A stretch of 64,000 bases of DNA from Imhoffiella purpurea (lineage in GTDB: Bacteria; Pseudomonadota; Gammaproteobacteria; Chromatiales; Chromatiaceae): assembly GCF_000585215.1 (NCBI RefSeq), contig NZ_AONC01000011.1:1-64000 (forward strand), given 5' to 3'. Shown here one piece after another: positions 24,511-32,938 of this stretch (its first letter is position 1; each line of letters starts with the position of its first letter). A program made the translations under genes and the position numbers. The notes beneath the pieces were generated by a model. That model was not told where the DNA came from, ran no database searches, and saw only the letters and a list, made by a program, of their open reading frames with translations.

Positions 24511-25026
24511 ATGTCGCTGAAGATCGCGCCGCTGGACCGCTCCCATCGTCCGCTGCTCGCCGACTTTCGGAATACTCACCCCGCTCTGGCCGACTATCTG
24601 CAGCGTTACGCCTTGCGGCATGCCGAGAAGGATCTCTTGGCACGGACCTATGTGGCGATCGACAGCGGGTCCGGTGCCCCACGGTTGGCCGGCTATTTCA
24701 GCCTCGCCACCGTCAGCGTCGAGCGCGACTCGCTGGCGCCGCTTCCGGCCTTGGAACGGCTGCCGCGTTTCCCGATTCCTGGAATCCTCCTGGCACGGCT
24801 CGCGGTCGACACCCGCATCCGCGGTCAGGGACTGGGTCGATACCTGTTCGAGGAGGCATTGGGTCTCACGCTCCAGCTCGCCCGGAGCGGCCCCGTCGCC
24901 TTCCGTCTGTTCGTCACCGATGCCGTCGACGCCGAAGCGGCATCCTTCTATACACATTTCGGTTGTGTGCCGCTTGGCGATGGGTTTCCTCGCCGGATGG
25001 TCCTGGATCTTCGGCCCTTGCTTTGA
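24511..25026 (+). CDS. GNAT acetyltransferase, probable TacT-like toxin
   Basis: A 171-residue GNAT protein. The acetyl-CoA loop is RIRGQGLGRYLFEEAL (about 102-117), preceded by LLARLAVDT. The C-terminal SFYTHFGC carries the catalytic-type Tyr147. Size, the early region FRNTHPALADYLQRYALRHA and placement after a small antitoxin-like gene match TacT-type toxins, which acetylate aminoacyl-tRNA and stop translation. A housekeeping GNAT cannot be excluded, but the two-gene layout favours a toxin-antitoxin pair. Confidence 0.75.
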   Translation: MSLKIAPLDRSHRPLLADFRNTHPALADYLQRYALRHAEKDLLARTYVAIDSGSGAPRLAGYFSLATVSVERDSLAPLPALERLPRFPIPGILLARLAVDTRIRGQGLGRYLFEEALGLTLQLARSGPVAFRLFVTDAVDAEAASFYTHFGCVPLGDGFPRRMVLDLRPLL

Positions 25027-25145
25027 GTCGGTTCCAGTGTGCTGCCGAGGGCTCAAGACTGTGTCCCCCCTTGCCCGTTGGCGCATGTGGCATCATCTCG
25101 ATGAAAGCGTCCTACCGAAGACCAGACCTCCAGGAGTACGAATCG

Positions 25146-25670
25146 ATGATTTCAGAAGAGATGGCCAGCCGCATCAACGCCCAGATCAACCGCGAGATGT
25201 ATTCCGCCAATTTCTACCTGTCCCTCTCGGCGCAGGCGGAGACCATGAACCTCAAGGGCGTCGCGGCCTGGTTCTTCGCCAAGCAGGGCGAGGAGATGAC
25301 GCACGCCATGAAGATGTACCGCTATCTCATCGATCAGGACGCCGCGGTCGAGCTGAGCGAGGTGGCCGCCCCCGAGGCGGTGGAGCCGAGCGTGATCGAG
25401 ATGTTCGAGCGCACCCTGAAGCACGAGCGCAGCGTCACGGCCTGCATCAACGATCTGGTCGATCACGCGCTTTCGGAAAAGGACCATGCGACCAACATCT
25501 TCCTCCAATGGTTCGTCACCGAGCAGATCGAGGAGGAGGCGACCGTCAACGACATCCTCGGCCGAATGCGTCTGTTCGGCGACCAGGGGCAGTCGCTGCT
25601 GTTGATCGACAACGAACTGGCGGCCCTCGCCAGGAAGATCGGGCAGACGGCGGATACGGCGGCCGCATGA
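25146..25670 (+). CDS. Non-heme ferritin (FtnA-like)
   Basis: 174 residues from ATG 25146 after CCAGGAG; a longer frame from 24963 is unlikely. It forms a four-helix bundle with ferroxidase residues Glu17 (INREMYSANFYL), Glu50 and His53 (KQGEEMTHAMKMY), and EQIEEEATVNDILG in helix four. No heme-ligand Met of bacterioferritin is evident. It stores iron as ferric mineral. Its stop overlaps the start of a 40-codon Cys/Lys-rich gene by ATGA, so the two are translated together. Confidence 0.93.
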   Translation: MISEEMASRINAQINREMYSANFYLSLSAQAETMNLKGVAAWFFAKQGEEMTHAMKMYRYLIDQDAAVELSEVAAPEAVEPSVIEMFERTLKHERSVTACINDLVDHALSEKDHATNIFLQWFVTEQIEEEATVNDILGRMRLFGDQGQSLLLIDNELAALARKIGQTADTAAA

Positions 25671-25789
25671 GCCGCGAGGACCGGCATGCGAGGTCCGAGA
25701 TGAGCAAGAAATCCGAGAAGTGCTGCAAGAAATACCGCGAGCAGAAGGCCTGCAAGAAATGCCCGAGGCGCAAGGCCAAGGGTGACTGA
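25667..25789 (+). CDS. Tiny Cys/Lys-rich peptide coupled to ferritin
   Basis: A 40-residue ORF overlapping the ferritin stop by ATGA, with an alternative internal start giving 29 residues (MSKKSEKCCKKYREQKAC...). The body holds four cysteines (CC, C and KKCPRR) and about ten lysines, so it is strongly basic with a compact metal-binding look. It is not recognised. Because its start is coupled to ferritin I consider it a real gene; a role in delivering or recovering iron from ferritin is inference only. Confidence 0.6.
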   Translation: MSREDRHARSEMSKKSEKCCKKYREQKACKKCPRRKAKGD

Positions 25790-26336
25790 GTCCATCCGCA
25801 ATGCCATGGACGGCGTGCATCCATACTGTTCCGTTCCAGTCATGTTGTTGACGCCGCTATCTGAAGTCAATCGATCCTGAGCCGGGTTTCCGTCGCTCCG
25901 CGCTTAGCGTCTTCGCTTCGCTCCTCTTCAGTGTCGATCGGGCATCGGCATATCGATATCGCACACGAATCGAGTCTATCGACGCAGTTTCAGCAGACAG
26001 CTTCTGCTCGGCTTCTGTCGCGATAATTGGGCTTTATGACCGCATATGTTGTCAGATTGATGACCGAGGTCATCTGGTTGGGCCATACTGGAGTTGTGTT
26101 CAACCATCCAAGGTATCTAGTATTCCCCCGGTGCCCTATGTGAGCACTCGATAATGCACTAAAAATCCAAGAAGTTTTTTCTCTACAGCCGAGTATCCCC
26201 CGAGACCTAGCACATCTCCCGAATCCGCAGGCGGAAACGCCTCGATACTGTCGGGTCATATGTGGCCCGGACGGGAATTCCCCTCCGGGGTCTTAACTCC
26301 AGGCCGTGCGGTAATCCATAACGGAGGCCAGCTCTC
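25790..26336. other. Intergenic region and likely apr promoter
   Basis: About 547 bases with no convincing gene. It becomes AT-richer toward the middle. It contains the inverted repeat at 26059-26074 and a stretch of T at about 26174-26180. The last 100 bases with a GGAGG-like ribosome site (ACGGAGGCC) lead into aprM. It probably carries the apr promoter, but no clear -35/-10 pair could be fixed by eye. Confidence 0.4.
26059..26074. promoter_or_regulatory. Inverted repeat upstream of apr genes
   Basis: GATGACC and GGTCATC are perfect 7-base arms separated by GA, about 265 bases ahead of aprM. The compact dyad could bind a dimeric regulator of the sulfite-oxidation operon, although the distance from the start is large. 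Confidence 0.3.
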
Positions 26337-27164
26337 ATGATTGCCAATCCCTTCGCCGAACTTTCGGCTCTTATCCCACCTGCCGTCATGCAGGGTTACG
26401 TCGTGTTGATGGTCCTCCTGGTCATCGGCGGCACCCTGCTCGACATCCTGCACAAGAAGAGCGCGAAATATTTCTTCGAAAAAGGACAGTCGCTCAAGAA
26501 GCTCGCGACGCGCGAGGTCAGCGGCGGGCAGAAGATCGGCATCGCCCTCGGCACCATCGCCAACGAGGTCCTGGCCTCGGGCGAGTTCGAGAATCCCGAC
26601 CGACGCAAGTCCCATCTGCTCATCAGCTACGGCTTCGTCATCTTCGTGGTGACCACCGCGCTCCAGATCTTCGCCCTGCCGCTCGCGGAAGGCGAGGGCT
26701 CGGCCTTCCTTGCCCTGCTGTGGCACCTGGGTGCCCTGATGGTCTGCATCGGCGGCTACTGGTTCTGGTTCAAGATCCGCGTCGACGTGCGCTCCGAGGG
26801 CCACGAGTGGTACGACGTGCATCTCTCCGACCTCTTCATCGTCTCGCTGCTGCTGACGGTGACCTTCGCTCTGGTGTGGTCCCTGTTCAACTCGACCATC
26901 GCCCTGGTCGTCTTCATCGGCGCGGCCACCACCCTGTTCAGCACCGTCTTCTGGTCCAAGTTCGCGCACATGTTCTACAAGCCCGCCGCCGCCTTCCAGA
27001 AGAAGGTCGCCAAGGCCGACGGCTCGCGGGACAAGCTGCCCGACATGCCCGCGCTGACCGATCCCAGCGTCAAGCAGCGCTATCCCGACATCCCGGAGTA
27101 CATGGGCGAGACCCCGCCCTACATGGGGCTTGGTATCAAGCGCGACGCTCCCAGCCATTACTGA
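26337..27164 (+). CDS. aprM: AprM, membrane anchor of APS reductase
   Basis: A 275-residue membrane protein with about five helices (for example residues 16-34, 88-108, 118-138, 160-180, 185-207). A C-terminal soluble tail is rich in Pro and Tyr (YMGETPPYMGLGI). It is directly upstream of aprB and aprA. In phototrophic sulfur bacteria AprM anchors the cytoplasmic AprBA dimer to the membrane and is thought to pass electrons from sulfite oxidation to the quinone pool. The 39-base gap to aprB contains GAAGAGGA, a good ribosome site. Confidence 0.9.
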   Translation: MIANPFAELSALIPPAVMQGYVVLMVLLVIGGTLLDILHKKSAKYFFEKGQSLKKLATREVSGGQKIGIALGTIANEVLASGEFENPDRRKSHLLISYGFVIFVVTTALQIFALPLAEGEGSAFLALLWHLGALMVCIGGYWFWFKIRVDVRSEGHEWYDVHLSDLFIVSLLLTVTFALVWSLFNSTIALVVFIGAATTLFSTVFWSKFAHMFYKPAAAFQKKVAKADGSRDKLPDMPALTDPSVKQRYPDIPEYMGETPPYMGLGIKRDAPSHY

Positions 27165-27203
27165 TCCTGATTCGCCGAATCGAATCACGAAGAGGACTAG
27201 AAG

Positions 27204-27686
27204 ATGCCAACTTTCGTCTATATGACTCGCTGCGATGGTTGTGGCCAGTGCGTGGATATCTGCCCCTCGGACATCATGCACATCGATACGACCGTCCGCC
27301 GCGCCTACAACATCGAGCCCAATATGTGCTGGGAGTGCTACTCCTGCGTCAAGGCCTGTCCGCACAACGCGATCGACGTGCGCGGCTATGCCGACTTCGC
27401 CCCCCTGGGCCACTCGGTGCGCGTGAAGCGCGACGAGGAGAAGGGCGTCATCGCCTGGCGGATCATCTTCCGCAACGGCGAGAAGGACATGAACCTGCTG
27501 GCGCCCATCACCACCAAACCCTGGGGCACCTGCATCCCGAAACTCGCCGACGCGGCCGCGCCCAGCAAGGAGATGCGCGACAGCCAGCTGTTGTTCAACG
27601 AGCCCAAGTACATCCGTCTCGATGACGGCGGTCTGCATACGCTCGAGTCCAATGGTCTGAAGATGAAAGAAGGGGTGTACTACTGA
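27204..27686 (+). CDS. aprB: AprB, iron-sulfur beta subunit of APS reductase
   Basis: A 160-residue ferredoxin-like protein with two [4Fe-4S] motifs, CDGCGQCVDIC (Cys10, 13, 16, 20) and CWECYSCVKAC (Cys42, 45, 48, 52). The C-terminal extension (about 70-160) wraps the alpha subunit in known structures. It passes electrons between the FAD of AprA and the membrane partner. Its TGA shares a base with the aprA ATG. The reaction run by the complex in this organism is sulfite plus AMP to APS. Confidence 0.97.
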   Translation: MPTFVYMTRCDGCGQCVDICPSDIMHIDTTVRRAYNIEPNMCWECYSCVKACPHNAIDVRGYADFAPLGHSVRVKRDEEKGVIAWRIIFRNGEKDMNLLAPITTKPWGTCIPKLADAAAPSKEMRDSQLLFNEPKYIRLDDGGLHTLESNGLKMKEGVYY

Positions 27687-29548
27687 TGGCTTACAAGACA
27701 ATCATCGAAGACGGCATCGACATCCTCGTCGCCGGGGCCGGTCTGGGCGGCACGGGTGCCGCCTTCGAGGCCAGATACTGGGGCAAGGACAAGAAGATCG
27801 TCATCGCCGAGAAGGCCAACATCGACCGCTCCGGCGCCGTGGCCCAGGGTCTCTACGCCATCAACTGCTATATGGGCACCCGTTTCGGCGAGAACAATCC
27901 GGAAGACCATGTCCGTTATGCGCGTATCGACCTCATGGGCATGGTGCGCGAGGACCTGCTCTTCGACATGGCCCGTCACGTCGACTCGGCCGTGCACCAG
28001 TTCGAGGAATGGGGCCTGCCGCTGATGCGCAACCCCAAGACCGGGACCTATCAGCGCGAAGGGCGCTGGCAGATCATGATCCACGGCGAGTCCTACAAGC
28101 CGATCGTCGCCGAGGCGGCCAAGAAGTCGGCCGACAAGGTCTTCAACCGCATCTGCGTGACCCATCTGCTGATGGACGAGAGCAAGCCGAACCGCGTCGC
28201 CGGTGCCGTCGGCTTCAACGTGCGCACGGGCAACTATCACGTCTTCAAGTCCAAGGCGGTCATCGTCGCCGCGGGCGGCGCCTCCAACATCTACAAGCCG
28301 CGTTCGGTCGGCGAGGGCGCGGGCCGCGTCTGGTACGCACCCTGGTCCTCGGGTTCGGCCTACGGTCTGCTGATCGGCGCCGGCGCCAAGATGACCCAGA
28401 TGGAGAACCGCATCGTGCTGGCCCGCTTCAAGGACGGCTACGGTCCGGTCGGCGCCTACTTCCTGCACCTCAAGACCTACACCCAGAACTGCAACGGCGA
28501 GGAGTACGAGTCCAAGTGGTGGCCTCAGCTCCAGGAGATGGTCGGCAAGGAATATCTGGATCCGGAGGCATCGCACCGGACCCATCGGCCGATCCCGACC
28601 TGTCTGCGCAACCATGCCCTGATCAACGAGGTCAATGCCGGCCGCGGTCCGATCCACATGGTCACCATGGAGGCCTTCCAGGATCCGCATCTCGAGGAGA
28701 TCGGCTGGCACAACTTCCTCGGCATGACCGTCGGACAGGCCGTGCTCTGGGCCGCCACCGACGTGGATCCGAAGAACGAGAATCCGGAGCTGACCACCTC
28801 CGAGCCCTATGTCATGGGTTCGCACGCGACCGGCTGCGGCGCCTGGTGTTCGGGTCCCGAGGACGTCTCGCCGCCCGAGTATTTCTGGGGCTACAACCGC
28901 ATGACCACGGTCGAGGGTCTGTTCGGCGCCGGTGACGCCGTCGGCGGCACCCCGCACGCCTTCTCCTCCGGCTCCTTCACCGAGGGACGGCTCGCGGCCA
29001 AGGCCGCCTGCCAGTACATCGACGACGGCAAGGCCGAGGGCATCCGCGTCTCCGACGCCCAGATCGAGCGCCGCAAGGAAGAGATCTACAAGCCGATGGA
29101 GCACTACCGGGTCTATCGCAACGAGATCACGGCCGGTTCGGTCAACCCGAACTACATCAACCCGCGTCAGGGTCTGGACCGTCTGCAGAAGCTGATGGAC
29201 GAGTACGCCGGCGGCGTCACGGTCAGCTACATGACCAACGACAAGCTGCTCAACATCGGTCTGAAGAAGATGAAGATCCTGGAAGAGGATCTCGAGAAGA
29301 TCGCCGCGGAGAACATCCACGAGCTGCTGCGCGCCTGGGAGCTGAAGCATCGTCACCTCGCCTCCGAGGCCGTCATGCAGCACACCCTGTTCCGCGAGGA
29401 GACCCGCTGGCCGGGCTACTACTATCGCGGCGACAAGATGAAGGTGGACGACGAGAACTGGCACGTGCTGACCGTCTCGCGTCGTGATCCCGAGACCGGC
29501 GAATACACCATGGAGAAGGCGCCCCTGTATCACCTCGTAGAGGCGTAG
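27686..29548 (+). CDS. aprA: AprA, flavoprotein alpha subunit of APS reductase
   Basis: A 620-residue FAD-binding subunit of the fumarate-reductase fold. The dinucleotide motif is LVAGAGLGGTGAAFEA; the flavin-stacking and substrate regions include EKANIDRSGAVAQG, GSHATGCGAWCSGPED and EGLFGAGDAVGGTPHAFSSG. Length and C-terminal region match AprA of sulfur oxidisers. It forms APS from sulfite and AMP in the cytoplasm, feeding ATP sulfurylase. The operon aprM-aprB-aprA is closed by a strong hairpin 16 bases downstream. Confidence 0.97.
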   Translation: MAYKTIIEDGIDILVAGAGLGGTGAAFEARYWGKDKKIVIAEKANIDRSGAVAQGLYAINCYMGTRFGENNPEDHVRYARIDLMGMVREDLLFDMARHVDSAVHQFEEWGLPLMRNPKTGTYQREGRWQIMIHGESYKPIVAEAAKKSADKVFNRICVTHLLMDESKPNRVAGAVGFNVRTGNYHVFKSKAVIVAAGGASNIYKPRSVGEGAGRVWYAPWSSGSAYGLLIGAGAKMTQMENRIVLARFKDGYGPVGAYFLHLKTYTQNCNGEEYESKWWPQLQEMVGKEYLDPEASHRTHRPIPTCLRNHALINEVNAGRGPIHMVTMEAFQDPHLEEIGWHNFLGMTVGQAVLWAATDVDPKNENPELTTSEPYVMGSHATGCGAWCSGPEDVSPPEYFWGYNRMTTVEGLFGAGDAVGGTPHAFSSGSFTEGRLAAKAACQYIDDGKAEGIRVSDAQIERRKEEIYKPMEHYRVYRNEITAGSVNPNYINPRQGLDRLQKLMDEYAGGVTVSYMTNDKLLNIGLKKMKILEEDLEKIAAENIHELLRAWELKHRHLASEAVMQHTLFREETRWPGYYYRGDKMKVDDENWHVLTVSRRDPETGEYTMEKAPLYHLVEA

Positions 29549-29564
29549 GACTCGGCCCTCCGCA

Positions 29565-29597
29565 GGCAAGGCCCTTGGTCCATCCAAGGGCCTTGCC
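29565..29597 (+). terminator. Terminator of the apr operon
   Basis: A perfect 14-base stem, GGCAAGGCCCTTGG and CCAAGGGCCTTGCC, with a 5-base loop is followed by GTTTAT. The stem is very stable; the T-run is short. Confidence 0.85.
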
Positions 29598-29635
29598 GTT
29601 TATGGACGGCTGGTTCAGTAGGATGGCAATGCGAC

Positions 29636-29986
29636 ATGAATATCATCGATAAGACCGACGAAGAGATCCTCGAGATCGCCCATCCCATGTGGGACGACCT
29701 CGTCAAGTATTCCAACGAGGGGAAATACGGCAAGTTCATCAAGAAGTTCTCCTACGACCTGATGCTCGGCCTGAACGAGGTCGAGATGGGCAAGCAGTTC
29801 GCGCACAGCGAGCTGTCGCGCAATCTGGTCGAGGAGAGGGACTATCTGGGGATCATCCGCCGCGGTCAGCACGTCACGGTGCTCTACCGGGTGCGCAGCA
29901 AGGTGCGGGAAGGGGAGTGGCTGGGACGCATGGTCCTGGGTTACGAAAACGGTGAAGTGAAGATCTTCGCCGCCTCGATTTTCTGA
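29636..29986 (+). CDS. Conserved-looking hypothetical protein
   Basis: A 116-residue soluble protein of mixed alpha/beta type with no Cys (IIDKTDEEILEIAHPMWDDL at the start, IIRRGQHVTVLYRV and MVLGYENGEVKIF in the beta part). It has no clear family for me; the fold may resemble a small NTF2-like or cystatin-like barrel, which is a guess. It follows the apr terminator and precedes an FKBP gene by three bases, so these two are co-transcribed. Its start is an ATG at 29636 with a weak ribosome site. Confidence 0.65.
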   Translation: MNIIDKTDEEILEIAHPMWDDLVKYSNEGKYGKFIKKFSYDLMLGLNEVEMGKQFAHSELSRNLVEERDYLGIIRRGQHVTVLYRVRSKVREGEWLGRMVLGYENGEVKIFAASIF

Positions 29987-29989
29987 TCC

Positions 29990-30511
29990 ATGAGCGAGTC
30001 TATGAAAGAGCGCATCGAAGAGGGCAAGTTCGTCGAGCTGACCTATCGGGTCGTGGACCAGAAGTCGGGCGACGTCCTGACGACCGTGGAGTTTCCCCTG
30101 GGGTATGTGCACGGGCACAATGCCGTGCTGTCGCCGCAGGTCATGGCGGAGCTGGATGGGAAGGCGTCCGGGGACCGCATCTCGGTTCCGATCGACTGCA
30201 GGGATCTCTACGGTGCCAGGGACGAGTCCCTGGTCTTCACCGACGCGATCGAGAACGTTCCCGAGGAATATCGGGAGGTGGGAACGCGCATCCTCATGGA
30301 GAACGACAAGGGCGAGGCCAAGAGCTTTCTCGTCACCCGAATGGACGACAAGACGCTGACGATCGACGGCAACCATCCGCTGTGCGGCCGGATGGTCGTG
30401 TTCGAGCTTGAGATCCTGAGCGTGCGCGATGCGACCGAAGAGGAGATCCTCGCCGGCGGCAGGCCGGAGAAGGGACCGGATATCGGCGGGATACCGACCC
30501 GGCCGATCTGA
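29990..30511 (+). CDS. SlyD-like FKBP-type peptidyl-prolyl isomerase
   Basis: A 173-residue FKBP of the SlyD class. KFVELTYRVVDQKSGDVL opens the barrel; GYVHGHNAVLSPQVMAEL marks the isomerase pocket; the insert-in-flap follows, and TIDGNHPLCGRMVVFELEIL is the conserved return strand. It lacks the His/Cys-rich metal tail of E. coli SlyD and ends in a short Gly/Pro tail. It probably folds or chaperones proteins in the cytoplasm. It is three bases downstream of the hypothetical gene at 29636. Confidence 0.88.
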   Translation: MSESMKERIEEGKFVELTYRVVDQKSGDVLTTVEFPLGYVHGHNAVLSPQVMAELDGKASGDRISVPIDCRDLYGARDESLVFTDAIENVPEEYREVGTRILMENDKGEAKSFLVTRMDDKTLTIDGNHPLCGRMVVFELEILSVRDATEEEILAGGRPEKGPDIGGIPTRPI

Positions 30512-30600
30512 GTCCTGTTTCGTCCAAGACGGAGCGAAGCGAGCGATTCCGTTCGCCGTTTTTTCTGATCTCGAGTATCCCCGTATCGGCAGAACCCATT

Positions 30601-31020
30601 ATGAGCAGCACAGATCCAAGCATGAACGCGGATGAGGAATGCCGATTCTGCGTATCCAAGCCCGGCAGGCACCTCTTGATCGAGAGCGAGCACGGATTCG
30701 CCGCCTACGACCGCTATCCCGCGAGCCCCGGCCACTTCCTGGTCATTCCCTATCGGCATTTCGCGAGCTATTTCGACATCCGGGATGACGAATTGGTCGA
30801 CCTATGGGGACTGGTCGCGCGCGGAAAACAGATCGTCGACGAGCAATATCATCCGGACGGATACAACATCGGAATCAACGTCGGTCACTGGGCCGGGCAG
30901 TCGATCCATCACCTTCACATTCACGTGATCCCTCGCTACAAGGGCGACGTGGAGAACCCGAAGGGCGGGGTGCGCGGCGTCATTCCGCACAAGCAGACCT
31001 ATAACGTCACTCCCGACTGA
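30601..31020 (+). CDS. HIT-family nucleotide hydrolase
   Basis: A 139-residue protein with an N-terminal Cys motif CRFC and the catalytic histidine triad IHHLHIHVIPRYKG near residue 105. It belongs to the HIT/Hint branch that hydrolyses or transfers nucleotidyl groups, for example from adenosine phosphoramidate or dinucleoside polyphosphates. The start could be ATG 30601 or the internal ATG at 30622. Its genome position near apr may reflect AMP/APS metabolism, but this is speculation. Confidence 0.88.
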   Translation: MSSTDPSMNADEECRFCVSKPGRHLLIESEHGFAAYDRYPASPGHFLVIPYRHFASYFDIRDDELVDLWGLVARGKQIVDEQYHPDGYNIGINVGHWAGQSIHHLHIHVIPRYKGDVENPKGGVRGVIPHKQTYNVTPD

Positions 31021-31052
31021 CAAACGGAAAGCGAAGGACCTTGCCGCGCTCG

Positions 31053-31364
31053 CTAGGTGTGAAATAGTGTCCTCATGGCGCCATAGACCTTTTCGTAGGT
31101 ATATGAGTTTTCACCCCAGTGAACGAGTTCGTCCTCATCGGTGCGAAAGGTCAAATAGGGATGCACCTCGATCCCATCGACCTCGAGCATGGCCAGATCG
31201 TCAATGACACCGGTGATGCTCAGCGCAATACCGGCGGTAAGGTCTTCCAGCTTCTCCTGGTCGACTCCCGCTTCCTGAAGTTTGATCTTGATCCGTTCGA
31301 CGATCTCGGCGGTGAATATCGCTTGACGCTCGTCGAATTTCGAGCGATCCAATGTCAGTTTCAT
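31053..31364 (-). CDS. Hypothetical acidic protein, 103 aa
   Basis: The frame is open to 31568, but the protein-like part begins at the ATG at 31362-31364 (MKLTLDRSKFDERQAIFTAE). It is an acidic helical protein with central VDQEKLEDLTAGIALSITGV and a C-terminal aromatic part. No family is recognised. The sequence looks genuine because hydrophobic and charged residues alternate regularly. A second small leftward ORF lies just upstream, so the two could form an operon. Confidence 0.6.
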   Translation of the reverse strand: MKLTLDRSKFDERQAIFTAEIVERIKIKLQEAGVDQEKLEDLTAGIALSITGVIDDLAMLEVDGIEVHPYLTFRTDEDELVHWGENSYTYEKVYGAMRTLFHT

Positions 31365-31568
31365 TCTCGATAACCTTGCCGTGACAATCGGCCAGTCTAG
31401 GGGCGGGGCGGCTGGGAGGCAGGCAACCCGAGTCTCCGAGACTCGATCGCCCGTCGAGACGGCGCGAAAGGCGTGATTCGAACGCGAGAAGCGGATTACT
31501 GGTATCCACCTGTCCCGCGATGGGAAAAGGCCGCGCGAACGCTCGGGCTCGCACGGCCGCGTCCACAT

Positions 31569-31730
31569 TCAGGGACGCTTCGGGGTCTGGTAGGGGATCT
31601 CTTTCTGGAACTTGTCCCAAATGACATCGTATCCGACATATCCCTTTTCATTCGCCTCCTTCTGACGGGTGACGATGAAGCGGCTGTGGCCGTCTGGAAC
31701 CTTCGGGCGTGTTTTCGCTTGTTCGCTCAT
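31569..31730 (-). CDS. Small hypothetical protein, 53 aa
   Basis: A short leftward gene that I translated directly: start ATG 31728-31730 with AAAGG upstream. It reads MSEQAKTRPKVPDGHSRFIV, then TRQKEANEKGYVGYDVIWDK, ending QTPKRP. It is basic, with an aromatic middle. It is not recognised but has a good start and natural-looking composition. It precedes the 103-residue gene in the same orientation by about 200 bases. Confidence 0.5.
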   Translation of the reverse strand: MSEQAKTRPKVPDGHSRFIVTRQKEANEKGYVGYDVIWDKFQKEIPYQTPKRP

Positions 31731-32146
31731 AAGTGACCTTTATCGATAGCCAGGAGGCCAGTGTGTCTATTTCAGGGTGCAGCGTTCGAAAGCTATCGCG
31801 GCCGAGCGATACTGTCAAGGCTTCGAGGGAGATCGGCTTGAGTATTTCAGTGAAAATTCGCTGAAGACGAAGAGGATACCGGGGGGTAAGTCGCAGGCCA
31901 TCCAATGGCATGCGGTTCGATTCGAAACCAGCGGAGCGAATTCTTATTCCTAATCCTATAGGAATATCCGGCATGAATGGCTATTGATCGTCGAATGAAG
32001 AAAGCGGTTGCATGGTCGATGATTTCACCTCTTGAACGTGGTGAATTGCTTCAACGCATCGCCATGAAAACGGCCCGCATGCCATACTCTGTCTCTATTG
32101 GGCTCTATTGAGTAGAGGGAGCAAGGCAGTCGTCAAAGGGGGCCTC
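31731..32146. other. AT-richer intergenic stretch
   Basis: About 416 bases between a small leftward gene and the end of hmuV. No convincing long coding sequence. It holds a dyad ATTCCTA/TAGGAAT at 31946-31965 and a possible 38-codon ORF near 31994 with weak support. Base composition is below that of the neighbours. Confidence 0.4.
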
Positions 32147-32938
32147 TCATGCGGCGATCTGCCGGGGAATCACCAGCGGACAGCCCATCTCGGGATGCGG
32201 AATCACGCTGACCGGCAGACCGAATGCCTGTTCGATGAGGGGTGGCTCCAAGACCGCCCTAGGCCGGTCCAGGGCGAGCAGGCGTCCCTGCTTCATGAGC
32301 GCGATGCGGTCGCCGTACTGGGCGGCCAGGTTCAGGTCGTGCAGCACCACCAGCACGCCGATGTTGCGGTCGGTCCAGCGACGAGCCAGGGCGAGGGTGG
32401 CGTGCTGATGGGCCAGGTCGAGACTGGCCGTCGGCTCGTCGAGCAGCAGGTATCTGGGCTCGTCGTTCGGCAGCGGGCTCCAGAGCTGGGCAAGGATGCG
32501 CGCCAGGTGCACACGCTGACGTTCGCCGCCGGAGAGCGTGGTGTAGCGCCGCTCGGCCAGGTGCTCCGCCTCGGCCGCCGCCAGGGCCGCGGCGGCGATC
32601 CGGGTGTCGCCGGGGCCGGGACCGCCGTGCGGGATGCGGCCCATGGCGGCGACCTCCAGCGCGGTGAAGGGGAAATTCAGCGGACTTTGCTGGGGCAGGA
32701 TGGCGCGCCGCCTGGCGCAGTCGCCGCTCGACCAGGCGGCGAGCGGCACGCCGTTGAGCCGGATCTCGCCCGCGTCCGGCCGGAGCTCGCCGCTCAGACA
32801 GCGCAGCAGGGTCGACTTGCCGGCCCCGTTGGCCCCGAGAATGACCAGTACCTCGCCCGGATTCAGGGTTAGGCTGACCCCGTCGATCAGGGCACGTCCA
32901 TCTCGGATCACCCCCAGATCGGATGCACTTAGACTCAT
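32147..32938 (-). CDS. hmuV: HmuV, ATP-binding protein of heme ABC importer
   Basis: 263 residues. Walker A GANGAGKSTLLRCL, Q-loop LPQQSPLNF, signature LSGGERQRVHLARIL, Walker B YLLLDEPTASLD and H-loop VLHDLNLA are all present. HmuV-type ATPases drive heme or hydroxamate import with an HmuU permease. The start overlaps the hmuU stop by ATGA. It is the last gene of the leftward heme operon. Confidence 0.92.
   Translation of the reverse strand: MSLSASDLGVIRDGRALIDGVSLTLNPGEVLVILGANGAGKSTLLRCLSGELRPDAGEIRLNGVPLAAWSSGDCARRRAILPQQSPLNFPFTALEVAAMGRIPHGGPGPGDTRIAAAALAAAEAEHLAERRYTTLSGGERQRVHLARILAQLWSPLPNDEPRYLLLDEPTASLDLAHQHATLALARRWTDRNIGVLVVLHDLNLAAQYGDRIALMKQGRLLALDRPRAVLEPPLIEQAFGLPVSVIPHPEMGCPLVIPRQIAA

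Noticed and set aside
27680-29587. 635-codon open frame on the minus strand
   Set aside because: Antisense to aprA, which is certain.
31994-32110. 38-codon plus-strand frame with a stretch faintly like an aldehyde dehydrogenase start
   Set aside because: Too short and weak; no ribosome site or context.
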